Below the pieces are notes generated by a model that was not told where the DNA came from, did not search any database, and saw nothing but the letters and a program-made list of their open reading frames with translations. A stretch of 64,000 nucleotides of DNA from a candidate division KSB1 bacterium (lineage in GTDB: Bacteria > Zhuqueibacterota > Zhuqueibacteria > Oleimicrobiales > Geothermoviventaceae), in assembly GCA_034506315.1 (NCBI GenBank), contig JAPDPT010000010.1, positions 1 to 64,000 on the forward strand. The letters are read 5' to 3'. Position numbers and translations under genes: made by a program. Below, piece by piece: positions 26,231 to 36,025 of this stretch (the first letter of the stretch is position 1; the number at the start of each line of letters is the position of its first letter).

Positions 26231-26893
26231 ATGACCCAAGCCAGAGTTCGGAGACGAGGGTACAGGTTCGGTGGACAAGCGGCACTCTTGGTCTGCTTGC
26301 TTTTCCTGGGCTGCGAGCGGGGATTGAGCCCCACCGCCCCGGAGAAGGGCCTACCGACCGCGCACTTCCCGGTGCAGCCACTCGGAGGTGATTTCACGGG
26401 CTTATGGGTTCCGGCGCGGGAGAAGCCGTTCCGCGTGGGATTTGTCGACTCCAGCCAAATCGTCGCCCTCGTGGATTCCCTGGTGCTCGAAACGAAACTC
26501 GCCGGGGTCTTCCTCTTCGATCCCTATGGGCACTACCGGATCGACGCTGTCCTGTCGATCACGCCGAAGGTCTACATCGGCTTCTTTCGCCAGCCCTTGG
26601 TCCTGCCGCCCGTTCCCGATACCCTCAAAGGGGAAGGGACTTACTTGAACTTCGAGAGCAATAGCATGCTGGTCCTCAAGGGACTCGTTACGCGCTCTTT
26701 CCGTCTCGACACCCTCGGATACACCGTACGATTCCGACCGGACGGTACGCGGGTACTTGAGCTGGTTTCCCTTCCCAACACGTTCCCATACCCGGGATTC
26801 GAATGGATTGAATTCTACTTTGTCTTCCGCCTGGAGGAAAGCAGGTCCCCCGTCTTTGCTCTGCGGAGCTTAGGCTTAACCGAAGCGAGGTAA
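26231..26893 (+). CDS. outer-membrane lipoprotein preceding a TonB receptor
   Basis: A 220-aa protein I do not recognise as a named family. A signal peptide with lipobox (LLFLGC, Cys near residue 27) indicates a lipoprotein. The mature part is rich in beta-strand pattern, with LFDPYGHYRIDAVLS and TVRFRPDGTRVLE, and no catalytic motif. It ends 8 nt before the TonB-dependent receptor, so the pair probably works together as a surface binding lipoprotein and its receptor. The start is ATG 26231, with GGAG seven nt upstream; the frame is open to 26201. Confidence 0.75.
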   Translation: MTQARVRRRGYRFGGQAALLVCLLFLGCERGLSPTAPEKGLPTAHFPVQPLGGDFTGLWVPAREKPFRVGFVDSSQIVALVDSLVLETKLAGVFLFDPYGHYRIDAVLSITPKVYIGFFRQPLVLPPVPDTLKGEGTYLNFESNSMLVLKGLVTRSFRLDTLGYTVRFRPDGTRVLELVSLPNTFPYPGFEWIEFYFVFRLEESRSPVFALRSLGLTEAR

Positions 26894-26900
26894 CGACGCC

Positions 26901-29156
26901 ATGTGCCGCGGGAAAGGGTGGGTCGTGGCCGGAGGTTTTTCGATCTTGGTCTGGGTGCTCTGTCCATGGGGCGGACTGGCAGAAACGGGTCGTCTGGGCA
27001 CCATACGCGGGCAGGTGCTGGATGGGAGCACAGGCTCTCCCCTTCCTGGCGCGAACGTGATGCTGGCTGGCACACCCTATGGGGCGGCCACAGACGAGGA
27101 AGGGGAGTTCGTAATCCCCCGCGTTCACCCGGGTCGCTACACGGTGGTGGTGCGGATGATGGGCTACAAGAGGAGCGAGCAGGAGGTAGTCCTGCGGCCT
27201 GGGGATTCGGTGACGATTCTGTTCCGTTTGCAGCCCTTTGCCCTTGAGTTAGGGCAGGTGGTGGTCACCGCGAGCCGCCTCGAGCAAGACATCCGCGAAG
27301 CGCCGGCCACGGTGCACGCCATTAGCGCTGGGGAGCTTGCCCGCTACAACGCCAGCACCGTCGGGAGCATCCTCCGGTATCTTCCCGGTGTGCAGGTGGC
27401 GGGGTCGAACATCAGCATTCGCGGGTCCAGTGGATTCTCCGGGGGCCTGGGTTCGCGCGTCCTTCTCCTTGTCGACGGCATCCCCTTTCTCACCCCGGAC
27501 CAAGGGGATATTGACTGGGACGTCATCCCCCTGGTTGCCATTCGGCAAGTGGAGGTTCTGAAAGGTCCGGGTTCCGCCGTCTACGGGTCGAATGCCATGG
27601 GCGGGGTTGTGAATATCCGACCGGCATTTCCAGGCGAAGAACGTCAGGTACTTCTGCGCACGATCACCGGCGTCTACGATCAGCCGAGCCATCGGAGCTG
27701 GCGCTGGTCCCAGCGGACCCGCTACTTTGGAAGCGCCTTTGTGGACTACCAGCAGCGCCTCGGCCCCGTAGGGATCGCCCTGACGGCGGGGTGGAAAGAG
27801 GACATGAGCTACAAGGAGAACGATGACAGCAAAGGGTGGGTCTTTACCGGCCTGGGCCGTTGGAGTATCGGGCCTAACGCCGTCCTTGACCTCATCGGAG
27901 GGATGAAGAAGGCCGAAAGCGGAAGCTTTGTCTACTGGCGCAATCTGAACCACGCGCTGAACATCGGCAACGAGCCCCTCACGAGCTACACCCGCACGAT
28001 CGAGGAGAGTGCCTATCTGTTTCCCGTGCTGACGCGCGTCCTCAGCGATCGAAGCTATTACCGGCTGCGCCTGCGCTGGCGGGAGATCCACACCGAGGAC
28101 TGGCGCGTCCCAAGGCCGGGAGCGCCGGTACGGTTACCCAGGGAGAAGTACCGTGGCTCCGATGGCTCCACCCTCGGCGCCGAGTGGCAATTCAACACCC
28201 GTCCTTCCGTCCTCACCGATCTTGTCTTCGGGATCGATCTCGATCGCGCCTCGGTAGAGTCCATCCAGTACGGAAAGCGAAGTGTAGCCGATGTCTCCGT
28301 CTACGCCCAGGTCGAACACAGACCCACCTTTCCGCTTCGCACAAGCCTCGGGGTGCGGTGGGATGAGCAACTCAGCGCTGGTGGGAGATCGATGGTGGGG
28401 CAGTTGAACCCCAAGCTGGGCGTGACCTACCAGTTGCGCGAGGAGGGGATTCTGCGCGCCTCCGTAAGCCGCGGCTTCCGGGCGCCATCCATTGCGGAGA
28501 AGTTCATCTCCACCGTGGCGAGCAATATTCGCATCATTCCGAACCCCGATCTCCGGCCGGAACGCAATTGGTCTGCTGAAATCGGGTACAACCACACGAT
28601 GGGGGCTTTCCTCAACCTGGACGCCTCTGTTTTTGCGTCGCGGTACGCAGATCTCATTGAGCCGCAGTTGGTGCCCGGGTTGCTGCAAGTGCAGTTTCGC
28701 AACGTGGCGCGCGCTCGCATCTTCGGCTCGGAGCTCGTGGCGCGAGCCGAGATTTGGCCCAAGCGGTTGCGGGCACGCCTCGGCTACACATACCTTGATA
28801 CCAAGGACCTATCGATGCTGCCCGACGGAACTCCCTCTCCCGACCACGGGAAACCTCTGAAATACCGCTCGCGGAACAATCTTGTATCCTCCCTCGACGC
28901 CACGATCGGCCCGTTCTTCGCAGTCGCCGACTTCCGCTACCTCAGTAAGGTGGAGAGCGTGGATCGCATCACCAATATTCCGGACATGGACAAGCAGGTG
29001 CCCACGTACGTCTTGGACCTGCGTGCCGGCTGGAAGTCCAGACGCCTCTCCCTGGAAGCCGCCCTCGAGAACGCACTCCAGTATTACTACGTCGTGTCGC
29101 CGGGGAATCTGGGTCCCCTGCGAAATTTTTCCTTACAGCTACAGTGGCTGCTCTGA
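26901..29156 (+). CDS. TonB-dependent outer-membrane receptor
   Basis: A 751-aa receptor for active uptake across the outer membrane. A signal peptide (to about residue 28) is followed by a carboxypeptidase-regulatory-like domain (residues ~34-110: GQVLDGSTGSPLPGANV). The plug domain follows (ATVHAISAGELARYNASTV, RGSSGFSGGLGSRVLLLVDG) and then a ~20-strand barrel. The barrel carries late TonB-receptor motifs such as SVSRGFRAPSIAEKF and NPDLRPERNWSAEIGY. This resembles the siderophore/vitamin B12 class rather than SusC. The partner lipoprotein lies just upstream; ligand unknown. Confidence 0.95.
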   Translation: MCRGKGWVVAGGFSILVWVLCPWGGLAETGRLGTIRGQVLDGSTGSPLPGANVMLAGTPYGAATDEEGEFVIPRVHPGRYTVVVRMMGYKRSEQEVVLRPGDSVTILFRLQPFALELGQVVVTASRLEQDIREAPATVHAISAGELARYNASTVGSILRYLPGVQVAGSNISIRGSSGFSGGLGSRVLLLVDGIPFLTPDQGDIDWDVIPLVAIRQVEVLKGPGSAVYGSNAMGGVVNIRPAFPGEERQVLLRTITGVYDQPSHRSWRWSQRTRYFGSAFVDYQQRLGPVGIALTAGWKEDMSYKENDDSKGWVFTGLGRWSIGPNAVLDLIGGMKKAESGSFVYWRNLNHALNIGNEPLTSYTRTIEESAYLFPVLTRVLSDRSYYRLRLRWREIHTEDWRVPRPGAPVRLPREKYRGSDGSTLGAEWQFNTRPSVLTDLVFGIDLDRASVESIQYGKRSVADVSVYAQVEHRPTFPLRTSLGVRWDEQLSAGGRSMVGQLNPKLGVTYQLREEGILRASVSRGFRAPSIAEKFISTVASNIRIIPNPDLRPERNWSAEIGYNHTMGAFLNLDASVFASRYADLIEPQLVPGLLQVQFRNVARARIFGSELVARAEIWPKRLRARLGYTYLDTKDLSMLPDGTPSPDHGKPLKYRSRNNLVSSLDATIGPFFAVADFRYLSKVESVDRITNIPDMDKQVPTYVLDLRAGWKSRRLSLEAALENALQYYYVVSPGNLGPLRNFSLQLQWLL

Positions 29157-29175
29157 GACCCCACCTGAGGTCTCA
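29154..29175 (+). terminator. hairpin at the end of the TonB receptor gene
   Basis: TGAGACC (29154-29160) pairs perfectly with GGTCTCA (29169-29175) around an 8-nt loop; the stem includes the stop codon. Only TT follows, so it is a weak terminator candidate. Confidence 0.35.
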
Positions 29176-29309
29176 TTGCTCGGCATCCGCAGGGCCCGGC
29201 TTGGGGGAAAAGACGACTGAGTCCAGTTGGCAGTCCGCCACAACGGACGGCCGGCTTTTCCAAAGCCAAGTGTCAGCGCCCAGCGCACGAGTGTCGCGGA
29301 GGGAGGAGG

Positions 29310-32300
29310 ATGGTTCATCCAGCGAAGGAGGGCGAAGGTCTATCGCCTCTGGCACGGGGGATCCTCGTTTTCGCTTTCCTGGCTTCCGGCTCGGCCGGCC
29401 TGGTCTACGAAGTCGTGTGGGCAAGAATGCTGGGCAACGTCTTCGGCAACACGACCTTTGCGATCGGCACGGTGCTCGCCGCGTTCATGGGGGGCCTGGC
29501 TCTGGGCTCCTGGCTTCTGGGCAGAGTGGCTGATCGCAGTCGTCATCCCCTACAACTGTACGCCGTCTTGGAGCTGGGAATTGCCGCCTACGGGTTGCTC
29601 TTTCCATCTTTTCTCCGCATTGTTCAAGTCCTCCAAAAGTGGGTTTTCCATCGCCTGGGCTATGGCTTTGTCGGATTCACCGCTTTGCGCGTGTTTCTGA
29701 CGCTGGCCCTTCTCCTTGTGCCGACTCTTCTCCTGGGCGGGACTCTACCCGTACTCTCGCGTGCCTTCGTGCGTAGTGCGCGCCGTATCGGATCTGAGGT
29801 GGGCTTGCTGTACACCGTCAACACGGTCGGGGCCGTGGGGGGCGCCTTTTCGGCCGGCTTCTTGCTGATCCCTTGGCTTGGGGTGAGGGGCACCTTATGG
29901 TTTGCAGCCGGAATGAGCGCCATGGCCGGGGGAATAGCCCTTCTCGTCTCGCGATGGTTCAAACCGGCGAGGCAGCGTGCGGCCACTGTCGTCGTGCCCG
30001 AGCTTTCTGCGCCTGTCCGTACGGTTCTGATCGCCGCCCTTCTCTGGGGCTTCGCATCGTTCTGCTACGAGGTGCTTTGGACACGAGTGCTGGTCTTCAC
30101 GTTCTCATCCTCTACCTACGCCTTCTCGACAATGTTGGTGACGTTTCTGGTGGGATTGGCCTTGGGGGGCGGCCTCGGCGCGGCACTGGCTGACCGTCTC
30201 CAAAGGCCACTCGTAGCCCTCGCGGCGGTGCAGACAGGGGTGGGCGTTGCGGCCCTCCTCTCGCTTTGGGCCCTTGGACGTACGGGCGACTTCTACCAGT
30301 GGGCAATGACCCACATCCCCCTTGTGAGCTGGTGGCACTGGAACGCCGTGCGCTTCACAGAGGCCTTCCTGGTAATGCTCCCTCCTGCACTTCTCATCGG
30401 GACGGCGTTCCCCGTTGCCGTCAAGGTCGTGGCCAGCGACAAGGAAACACTTGGCACGCGGGTGGGAAGCCTGTACGCCTGGAACACCATCGGAGGGGTG
30501 GGGGGCTCTCTTGCGGCAAGCTTTCTCTTGCTACCGGTCCTTGGCTCACAAAGGGGACTTGTCTGCGCATCCTCTCTCAATTTCTTCGCCGCCGCTCTGG
30601 TTTGTCACCCCGGCCTGCGGAAAGGGATCCAGCGCGCGGCAGTGGTGCTTGGGGCCGCATTGCTTGCCGCCGCTGGGTTCTTAGCCTTCCCTCAGAATTA
30701 CTTGATCCGGGTCTTCAGCTTCAACCAGAAGGGCAGCGATCTCCTCTTCTGCAAGGAGGGGATCAACGGATCGATCACCGTCCATCAGTACCCGGACCAC
30801 CCCATCGTTTGCGTCAACAACGTACTGGTGGCCGGAACGGCCTTTGACCTACGTACCACACAAAAGCTCCAGGGACATATACCCATGCTGCTCCACCCCA
30901 ACCCCCGATACGTAATGCAGGTTGGCTATGGCACAGGGGAAACAAGCCGGGTGGTCGCTCTCTATGGGGTGGAGCACTTGGATGGCATCGAACTCGTGCC
31001 CGAGATTGTGGAGGCCAGTCGATTCTTTCTGGAGATCAACGGCGGCATATTCTCTCGTCCCGTGTTCCGACCCATCTTTGCCGATGGGAAAAACTACGCC
31101 GCCCTTACCCCTGCTAAGTACGATGTGATCATGAACGACTCCGTGCACCCCGCCGAGGTGAGCAATGCCAGCCTCTACACCCTGGAATACTTCCGCGACT
31201 GCCGGGAACGGCTGCGGGAGGGTGGCATCATGTCCAGCTGGCTCCCGCTTTTTGGGCTCGACCTCGAGGACTTTCGCTGCATCTTGCGGACCTTCCAGGA
31301 AGTGTTCCCTCATTCGACCCTCTGGATCGCGAACAACTACCGGATGCGCCACGCCCTTCTGGTGGGGTGGAAAGACGGCCCCGCGCGGATTGACCTGTCC
31401 GCTATCGAACAGAAGCTCCAGGATGAGGCCATCAAGCGGGACCTGGAGGAGATTCACATCTTTTCGGCCGTCCACTTCGTGGATTGCCTGGTCCTGGATG
31501 AAGCCGGGCTTCGCGACTTTACCCGCGGAGCACCGATCAACACAGACGACCGCCCGTATCTCGATTTCCATGTGCCGCGTGTCCTCGGCCCCGACGAAAT
31601 CATTTGGGCTCGCAATTTGGAAGCAGCGCTTCGTTTCCGACGCCCGACCTGGAAGGTGGTCCAGATCAGCGGACCCGACAGCGCCCGCCGGAGAGAACAG
31701 CTCAGGCGCCAAGCCCTGGCCAGTTCGGTGCTTTGGCGGGGGATTGTCAGCGAGCTCCGAGGGGAAGTCGCCCAGGCCCGCCAATACTACCAGATGGCCG
31801 CCCAGATGAATCCTGAGGACCCCGATCCTCCCTTCTTGTTGCTCACAAGTCGGGCCAATGTAGCCGCGTTGAGGCGTAGGGCCGAGCTTGACCCGAAGGA
31901 CCTGAGCTGTCGACTCCGGCTCGGCGTCTTGTACCTCGGAGATAGCAGACTCGATTCGGCGAGAATCTTTTTCGAGGAGGCGCTCCGACTCAGTCCCCGC
32001 AGCGCAGAGGCTCTCGCCAACTTAGGTGCCGTGTTCCTGATGGCGGGCCAACCAGATAGTGCCCTCCCCCGGCTGCAGAGGGCCCTGGCTCTCGATCCTA
32101 ATCTTGCCCTCGCCCACTACAATCTCGGGTTGGCCTTGGTCCAGGCTCGACGCGACTATCGGGGTGCAGCGAGAGCGTGGAAGCGGGCCATCGAGCTTGA
32201 TCCGCTGTATCAGCCAGCCCACTACAACCTCGCCCTGGCTCTCCTCGCCTTAGGGATGGAGGAGCAAGCCCGACGAGAACTGGAGATCTGCGTTTCCCTT

Positions 32301-32486
32301 TCACCGGACGACGCGTGGTCCCACCGCATGTTAGGGATGCTGTGCGCGAGGGCGGGATACCGGACCCAGGCTCTCTTCCACCTGAAAGAGTACCACCGGC
32401 TGCGGCCCTTCTCACAAGATGCCCGCGAGGTCGAGAAACAAATTCGGCGCCTCGAAGAGCCGGAGCCAACGGGTGGCCCTGGGTGA
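29310..32486 (+). CDS. membrane / spermidine synthase-like / TPR fusion protein
   Basis: A 1058-aa three-part protein. Residues ~15-460 form up to 14 hydrophobic helices in two related halves; both contain GLVYEVVW- or FCYEVLW-type motifs and a YTVNTVG or YAWNTIGG glycine helix. Residues ~460-740 form a spermidine synthase-like fold, with GYGTGETSRVVA for the cofactor, ELVPEIVEASR, and YDVIMNDSVHP at the catalytic region. Residues ~810-1058 form about five TPR repeats (AHYNLGLALVQARR, PAHYNLALALLALG). The membrane-plus-synthase part is a known uncharacterised family; true polyamine synthesis is doubtful. ATG 29310 is preceded by GGAGGGAGG. Confidence 0.88.
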   Translation: MVHPAKEGEGLSPLARGILVFAFLASGSAGLVYEVVWARMLGNVFGNTTFAIGTVLAAFMGGLALGSWLLGRVADRSRHPLQLYAVLELGIAAYGLLFPSFLRIVQVLQKWVFHRLGYGFVGFTALRVFLTLALLLVPTLLLGGTLPVLSRAFVRSARRIGSEVGLLYTVNTVGAVGGAFSAGFLLIPWLGVRGTLWFAAGMSAMAGGIALLVSRWFKPARQRAATVVVPELSAPVRTVLIAALLWGFASFCYEVLWTRVLVFTFSSSTYAFSTMLVTFLVGLALGGGLGAALADRLQRPLVALAAVQTGVGVAALLSLWALGRTGDFYQWAMTHIPLVSWWHWNAVRFTEAFLVMLPPALLIGTAFPVAVKVVASDKETLGTRVGSLYAWNTIGGVGGSLAASFLLLPVLGSQRGLVCASSLNFFAAALVCHPGLRKGIQRAAVVLGAALLAAAGFLAFPQNYLIRVFSFNQKGSDLLFCKEGINGSITVHQYPDHPIVCVNNVLVAGTAFDLRTTQKLQGHIPMLLHPNPRYVMQVGYGTGETSRVVALYGVEHLDGIELVPEIVEASRFFLEINGGIFSRPVFRPIFADGKNYAALTPAKYDVIMNDSVHPAEVSNASLYTLEYFRDCRERLREGGIMSSWLPLFGLDLEDFRCILRTFQEVFPHSTLWIANNYRMRHALLVGWKDGPARIDLSAIEQKLQDEAIKRDLEEIHIFSAVHFVDCLVLDEAGLRDFTRGAPINTDDRPYLDFHVPRVLGPDEIIWARNLEAALRFRRPTWKVVQISGPDSARRREQLRRQALASSVLWRGIVSELRGEVAQARQYYQMAAQMNPEDPDPPFLLLTSRANVAALRRRAELDPKDLSCRLRLGVLYLGDSRLDSARIFFEEALRLSPRSAEALANLGAVFLMAGQPDSALPRLQRALALDPNLALAHYNLGLALVQARRDYRGAARAWKRAIELDPLYQPAHYNLALALLALGMEEQARRELEICVSLSPDDAWSHRMLGMLCARAGYRTQALFHLKEYHRLRPFSQDAREVEKQIRRLEEPEPTGGPG

Positions 32487-32898
32487 GCTGGCGACCCTCC
32501 TTCCCACGTGGCGACACTGAGCAGGGTGCCTGCGCCCATCCAGCCCACCGACCGTCGAGACGCGTGCCGCTACCGATGCACTTGCCTTTTTGAAGCCGGA
32601 GGCAGCGCCTGCGCTTTTCTCTCCCCGCAGCGGCTAAGCTGAAGCCTCCCTGCTCAAGGCAAGCTCGTTCTCACAGGCCGCGCCGTAGCCCTGCGTTGTA
32701 AAGGCTCGATCCCCCATCCCGCGATTGTACGCTGCCGCCTCTCGTCCAAGAACCCCGTTCCAGGCGACCCGAAACAAGATGGAACGGCATTTCCGGATTC
32801 CTCAGCGCCAGACGCCGCGGAGCTCGCTGACGCCGCCCAGCCCGCCTCCCCGGCCGGTGCCCGGAAGCTTTCGGGCTCCTCGATTCTTGCCATGAACC
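32487..32898. other. 412-nt convergent intergenic region, nothing recognised
   Basis: The gap lies between the TPR fusion gene (plus) and the barrel-OmpA gene (minus). A minus-strand frame 32654-32902 (82 codons) is Ala/Arg/Pro-rich, overlaps the barrel gene by 4 nt and matches no family. Short GC repeats (around 32596-32620) could form a terminator but no clean stem and T-run were found. Confidence 0.5.
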
Positions 32899-35800
32899 TC
32901 ACGGAGTAGAGGAGGAGATTCTGTAGATCAAGATCATCACGCGTCGATTCCGGTTCCTGCCGATCGCGTCGTCATTGTTCCCCAGGAGCATTTCACGCTG
33001 GCCGGCGACATTGATCACCAGTGGAACGCCTTCCCCGAACCAGCGCGGGGTGTCAATGCGGTCCAGGATCGACGAGAGGAATCCGCTGTGTCGCTCGCGG
33101 ATCACCCGCTTAAAGGCCTCCGTGATCTCCCAAGCTCTGTCTCTCGATAGGGCTAAATTGTAGTCCACAGAGCCTATAGCATCCGCGTGGCCTTCAAAGC
33201 GGATGCGGAGTTCGGGCGAGGAGATCATGTGCTGCGCAATAGGCTCCAGCTGCTCCAAGTAGAAACTGAAAGGCACACTCGTGGTATCGAAGTCGAAAAG
33301 GGCGAAGATTTCTTCTCGTACCATGGCCGAAACTTCGCTCAAGGAAAACGGCTGCTCCTCGGTGGCAAAGACCCGGCCCAAACTGTCCTCCACCGTCACG
33401 CGGCAAAGAATCGGTACGTCCACGGGAGGAGGCGAACCGCTGAGGCAACGGCCATCCCAATACGCGCGACGTAGGAGCCCGCGCTGAACATCTTCGGGCA
33501 CCGCTCCCTGCATCTCGAACAGGTCCTCGTTGGATTGCCGAAGCCGCAAACGCCACGTGCGCAGGGGAAGGCAGGAATGAATGCGGAGGTCGAAGGCCGG
33601 GACCTGAGTTCGCGGGTCCCTCTCGATGATCGTCGGGAGGACTTTCAAATCCATAGGACCGAACAACAGTTTTTCGAACTCGCGGCTGGTCCCCATTTCG
33701 ACACGACGATTCTCCTCTGTGATCCACAGCCAGTCCTGTTCGCTTTCCGGGCGGCGCTGGATTCGACGTCGGAAAATGTCATGGGCCGTGGAGATCCGGA
33801 TGCGCCTTTCAGGTACGCCCAGTTTCACCAACTGCAGCTTGACCTGCCTCGCCCGCCCCTCGGCTACGGCCCTTCCCGCCCCAGGCTCGGAAAGTGGGTC
33901 CACGTAGCCCTCGAGCAATAGAGTGGCGTCAGGATTTTCCCTCATTCGATCGGCGACAACCTCCAGGACAGCAGGCACCCCTTCACCGTGAAGATAGCTA
34001 CCCGCGACGTTGGTGTCCCGTGGCGCGAAAAACACCATCGGGACCACGGGGACCGCAATCGACTGATAGCGGATGACCGAAACGGTGAAGCGGTCTCTTT
34101 CCGGAATGCGAAACGGCTCAGGATCAGCCCACTTTGGAATGGTGAAAATGGTCGAGAAGGACCGGTTGTTACGGCTCTCCGCCTCGGTCATCAGGTCCCC
34201 GGACAGAGGCAGGACCTCTGCAAGGACCCGGTAACGCCCCTGCACAAGCGTTCCCCAGGGGAAACGGTACATTCTTAGCCCGCCAGCAGGGACCGTCTCC
34301 CTGAATTGGCGGACGAGAATGTCTCCGTGGTAGCGTTTCAGCCCTTCTTCGGACATGGAGAGGAGGAGCGAATCCACCTGTGAGAGTTCCACCCGACAAC
34401 TGTCCAAACAGAGCCATGCCAGTCGGAGCTGGAAGCCGGGAGCGTTTGCCTTGCCGTTGTTTCGGATCCTGACCTGGAGCTCCCCTTGCTCGGGGTTGTT
34501 GCGACCCGTGAGTCGGCGCGAGGGCATCAATTCGACCGGCTCGACCATCAGGTCTGGGCGCACGACACGGAACTTGCGGATCTGGGAGGAGCCGTGTCCC
34601 ATTCGCACGTGGCCTGTCCGGTCAACCGCCGCCACACACCAATAATAGAGTTCCCCTTTCGGAAGCAAGCCGGAAACCAGGCCTGGATCATCGGTCCAGT
34701 GGTGGACGAGGAGTGAGTCGATCTCCGGGGCCTGGAAGTCGCCCGTTTTTGCGCGCCGCATGGCGGCGATCACCTTGTTTCGATCCACATCGGCAAGGAC
34801 AAGGTATCTTATTTCGTCCCCCAGATCGGGGTCCTCGGCTTCCTCCCACCCAAAGTGGACGTTCGGCCCGTCGATCACGCCATCTTCAACTGGGCTGATC
34901 AGGGCAAAGGGTTCGGGACCTGCGGGGTATTGAGCCACGGTCGAACGTTCCGTCCAGCCCAGAGTAGGGCCATAGTCACTCCCGGCAAAGTCAAGCGCCA
35001 GATGGGAATTGCCCAATCCTCCCAGCGTCGGCATGCCCAGGCGTAGCGCGCTCGCCCCCAATCCCAGGCCAAAGGTCCACGATCCGAGGGAATTGTCCGG
35101 TCGGTAGCCGAACCGCAGGGAGACCAGGTCGTTCCAGATGAGCTCCCCGCCCAGTCCTCGATCAAGGAGACCTGACTCCTCCGCGCAGTATTGATAGGTG
35201 AGACACAAGGCCCAGCGCTCGTGTTTGGCTAGTCGAACGCTTGCCGCACCTGTCCAGAGTCGGGGCAGCCTTGGCCTTTGTGATTCGAAGGCCGTGGACC
35301 GGCCCACAAGATTCCCCAGGCTTCCGCCCAGGTGCACGTCGGCATACTCGAAAAGCCCCATCCCGAACGGCCCCAAAGAGAACCGGCCCAGGCGTAAGAC
35401 GCCGCCCATGTTTGCGTGGACGCCCACACTGTTGTAGGTTGCCAGCTCGCTATAGACGGCCCTTATCCCCAATCCCAGGGCCAGATGGCGACGAAGCCAG
35501 GACGGCCCCAGCCAATCCAGCCGCTGGCCTATGGCCAGGTTGGCTACCGTATGGGAGGCAGAAACGGCTGCGTCCGCGCCTTCTGTGCTGTCCCATCGTG
35601 GCGAGCCGAAGTAGCGCAGCCCAACAGTGGCGAACGTCTTGTGGCTTCTTAGCCATCGGAATTGGCGGTGGAGTACCAGGGTGGCGTCGTACGTGTCTGC
35701 AAACCACCGGGTGTAGCCTACGGCCCAGCTCCATCGCCGGGAAAAGCCAAGAGCTGCAGGGTTGTAGAAAACGGCAAACGCGTCGTCTGTCAGCAACCCG

Positions 35801-35973
35801 TATCCTCCCAGGGCGGCTGGGCGTGTTCCAACGGGTATGCGCAGGAAAGGCAGACCTTCGTTCTGCCCGCTTGCAGCTGAAGGATTCCCGATTAGCAAAG
35901 CGAGGACAACAGGGAATGCAAATCGGGCACGCCTTATGGGCACCGTCGCCCTCCTCCACGTCTTCATGGCCAT
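32899..35973 (-). CDS. PorV-like barrel fused to CARDB-like and two OmpA domains
   Basis: A 1024-aa outer-membrane protein. After a signal peptide (ending near ASGQ), the sequence GTRPAALGGYGLLTDDAFAVFYNPAALGF is typical of PorV/PorQ-type barrels (residues ~35-340). A fibronectin-like segment follows (LISPVEDGVIDGPNV, ~350-470), then a CARDB-like beta domain (~490-620). Two OmpA-like domains complete the protein: a degenerate one (~670-780, MVFFAPRDTNVAGSYL and GYVDPLSEPGAG) and a canonical C-terminal one with FEGHADAIGSVDYNLALSRDRA, which should hold peptidoglycan. The start is ATG 35973 behind GAGGGAGGG. It is the last gene of the minus-strand surface cluster and appears intact. Confidence 0.82.
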   Translation of the reverse strand: MAMKTWRRATVPIRRARFAFPVVLALLIGNPSAASGQNEGLPFLRIPVGTRPAALGGYGLLTDDAFAVFYNPAALGFSRRWSWAVGYTRWFADTYDATLVLHRQFRWLRSHKTFATVGLRYFGSPRWDSTEGADAAVSASHTVANLAIGQRLDWLGPSWLRRHLALGLGIRAVYSELATYNSVGVHANMGGVLRLGRFSLGPFGMGLFEYADVHLGGSLGNLVGRSTAFESQRPRLPRLWTGAASVRLAKHERWALCLTYQYCAEESGLLDRGLGGELIWNDLVSLRFGYRPDNSLGSWTFGLGLGASALRLGMPTLGGLGNSHLALDFAGSDYGPTLGWTERSTVAQYPAGPEPFALISPVEDGVIDGPNVHFGWEEAEDPDLGDEIRYLVLADVDRNKVIAAMRRAKTGDFQAPEIDSLLVHHWTDDPGLVSGLLPKGELYYWCVAAVDRTGHVRMGHGSSQIRKFRVVRPDLMVEPVELMPSRRLTGRNNPEQGELQVRIRNNGKANAPGFQLRLAWLCLDSCRVELSQVDSLLLSMSEEGLKRYHGDILVRQFRETVPAGGLRMYRFPWGTLVQGRYRVLAEVLPLSGDLMTEAESRNNRSFSTIFTIPKWADPEPFRIPERDRFTVSVIRYQSIAVPVVPMVFFAPRDTNVAGSYLHGEGVPAVLEVVADRMRENPDATLLLEGYVDPLSEPGAGRAVAEGRARQVKLQLVKLGVPERRIRISTAHDIFRRRIQRRPESEQDWLWITEENRRVEMGTSREFEKLLFGPMDLKVLPTIIERDPRTQVPAFDLRIHSCLPLRTWRLRLRQSNEDLFEMQGAVPEDVQRGLLRRAYWDGRCLSGSPPPVDVPILCRVTVEDSLGRVFATEEQPFSLSEVSAMVREEIFALFDFDTTSVPFSFYLEQLEPIAQHMISSPELRIRFEGHADAIGSVDYNLALSRDRAWEITEAFKRVIRERHSGFLSSILDRIDTPRWFGEGVPLVINVAGQREMLLGNNDDAIGRNRNRRVMILIYRISSSTP

Positions 35974-36025
35974 TCCCTCCCTCATCCGGTCATAGGGGAA
36001 CACCCCTCGCCGATCTTCTCCCTCA

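Noticed and set aside
32654-32902. 82-codon minus-strand frame in the convergent gap
   Set aside because: Low-complexity Ala/Arg/Pro content, no RBS of note, no family similarity, and a 4-nt overlap with the barrel-OmpA gene.
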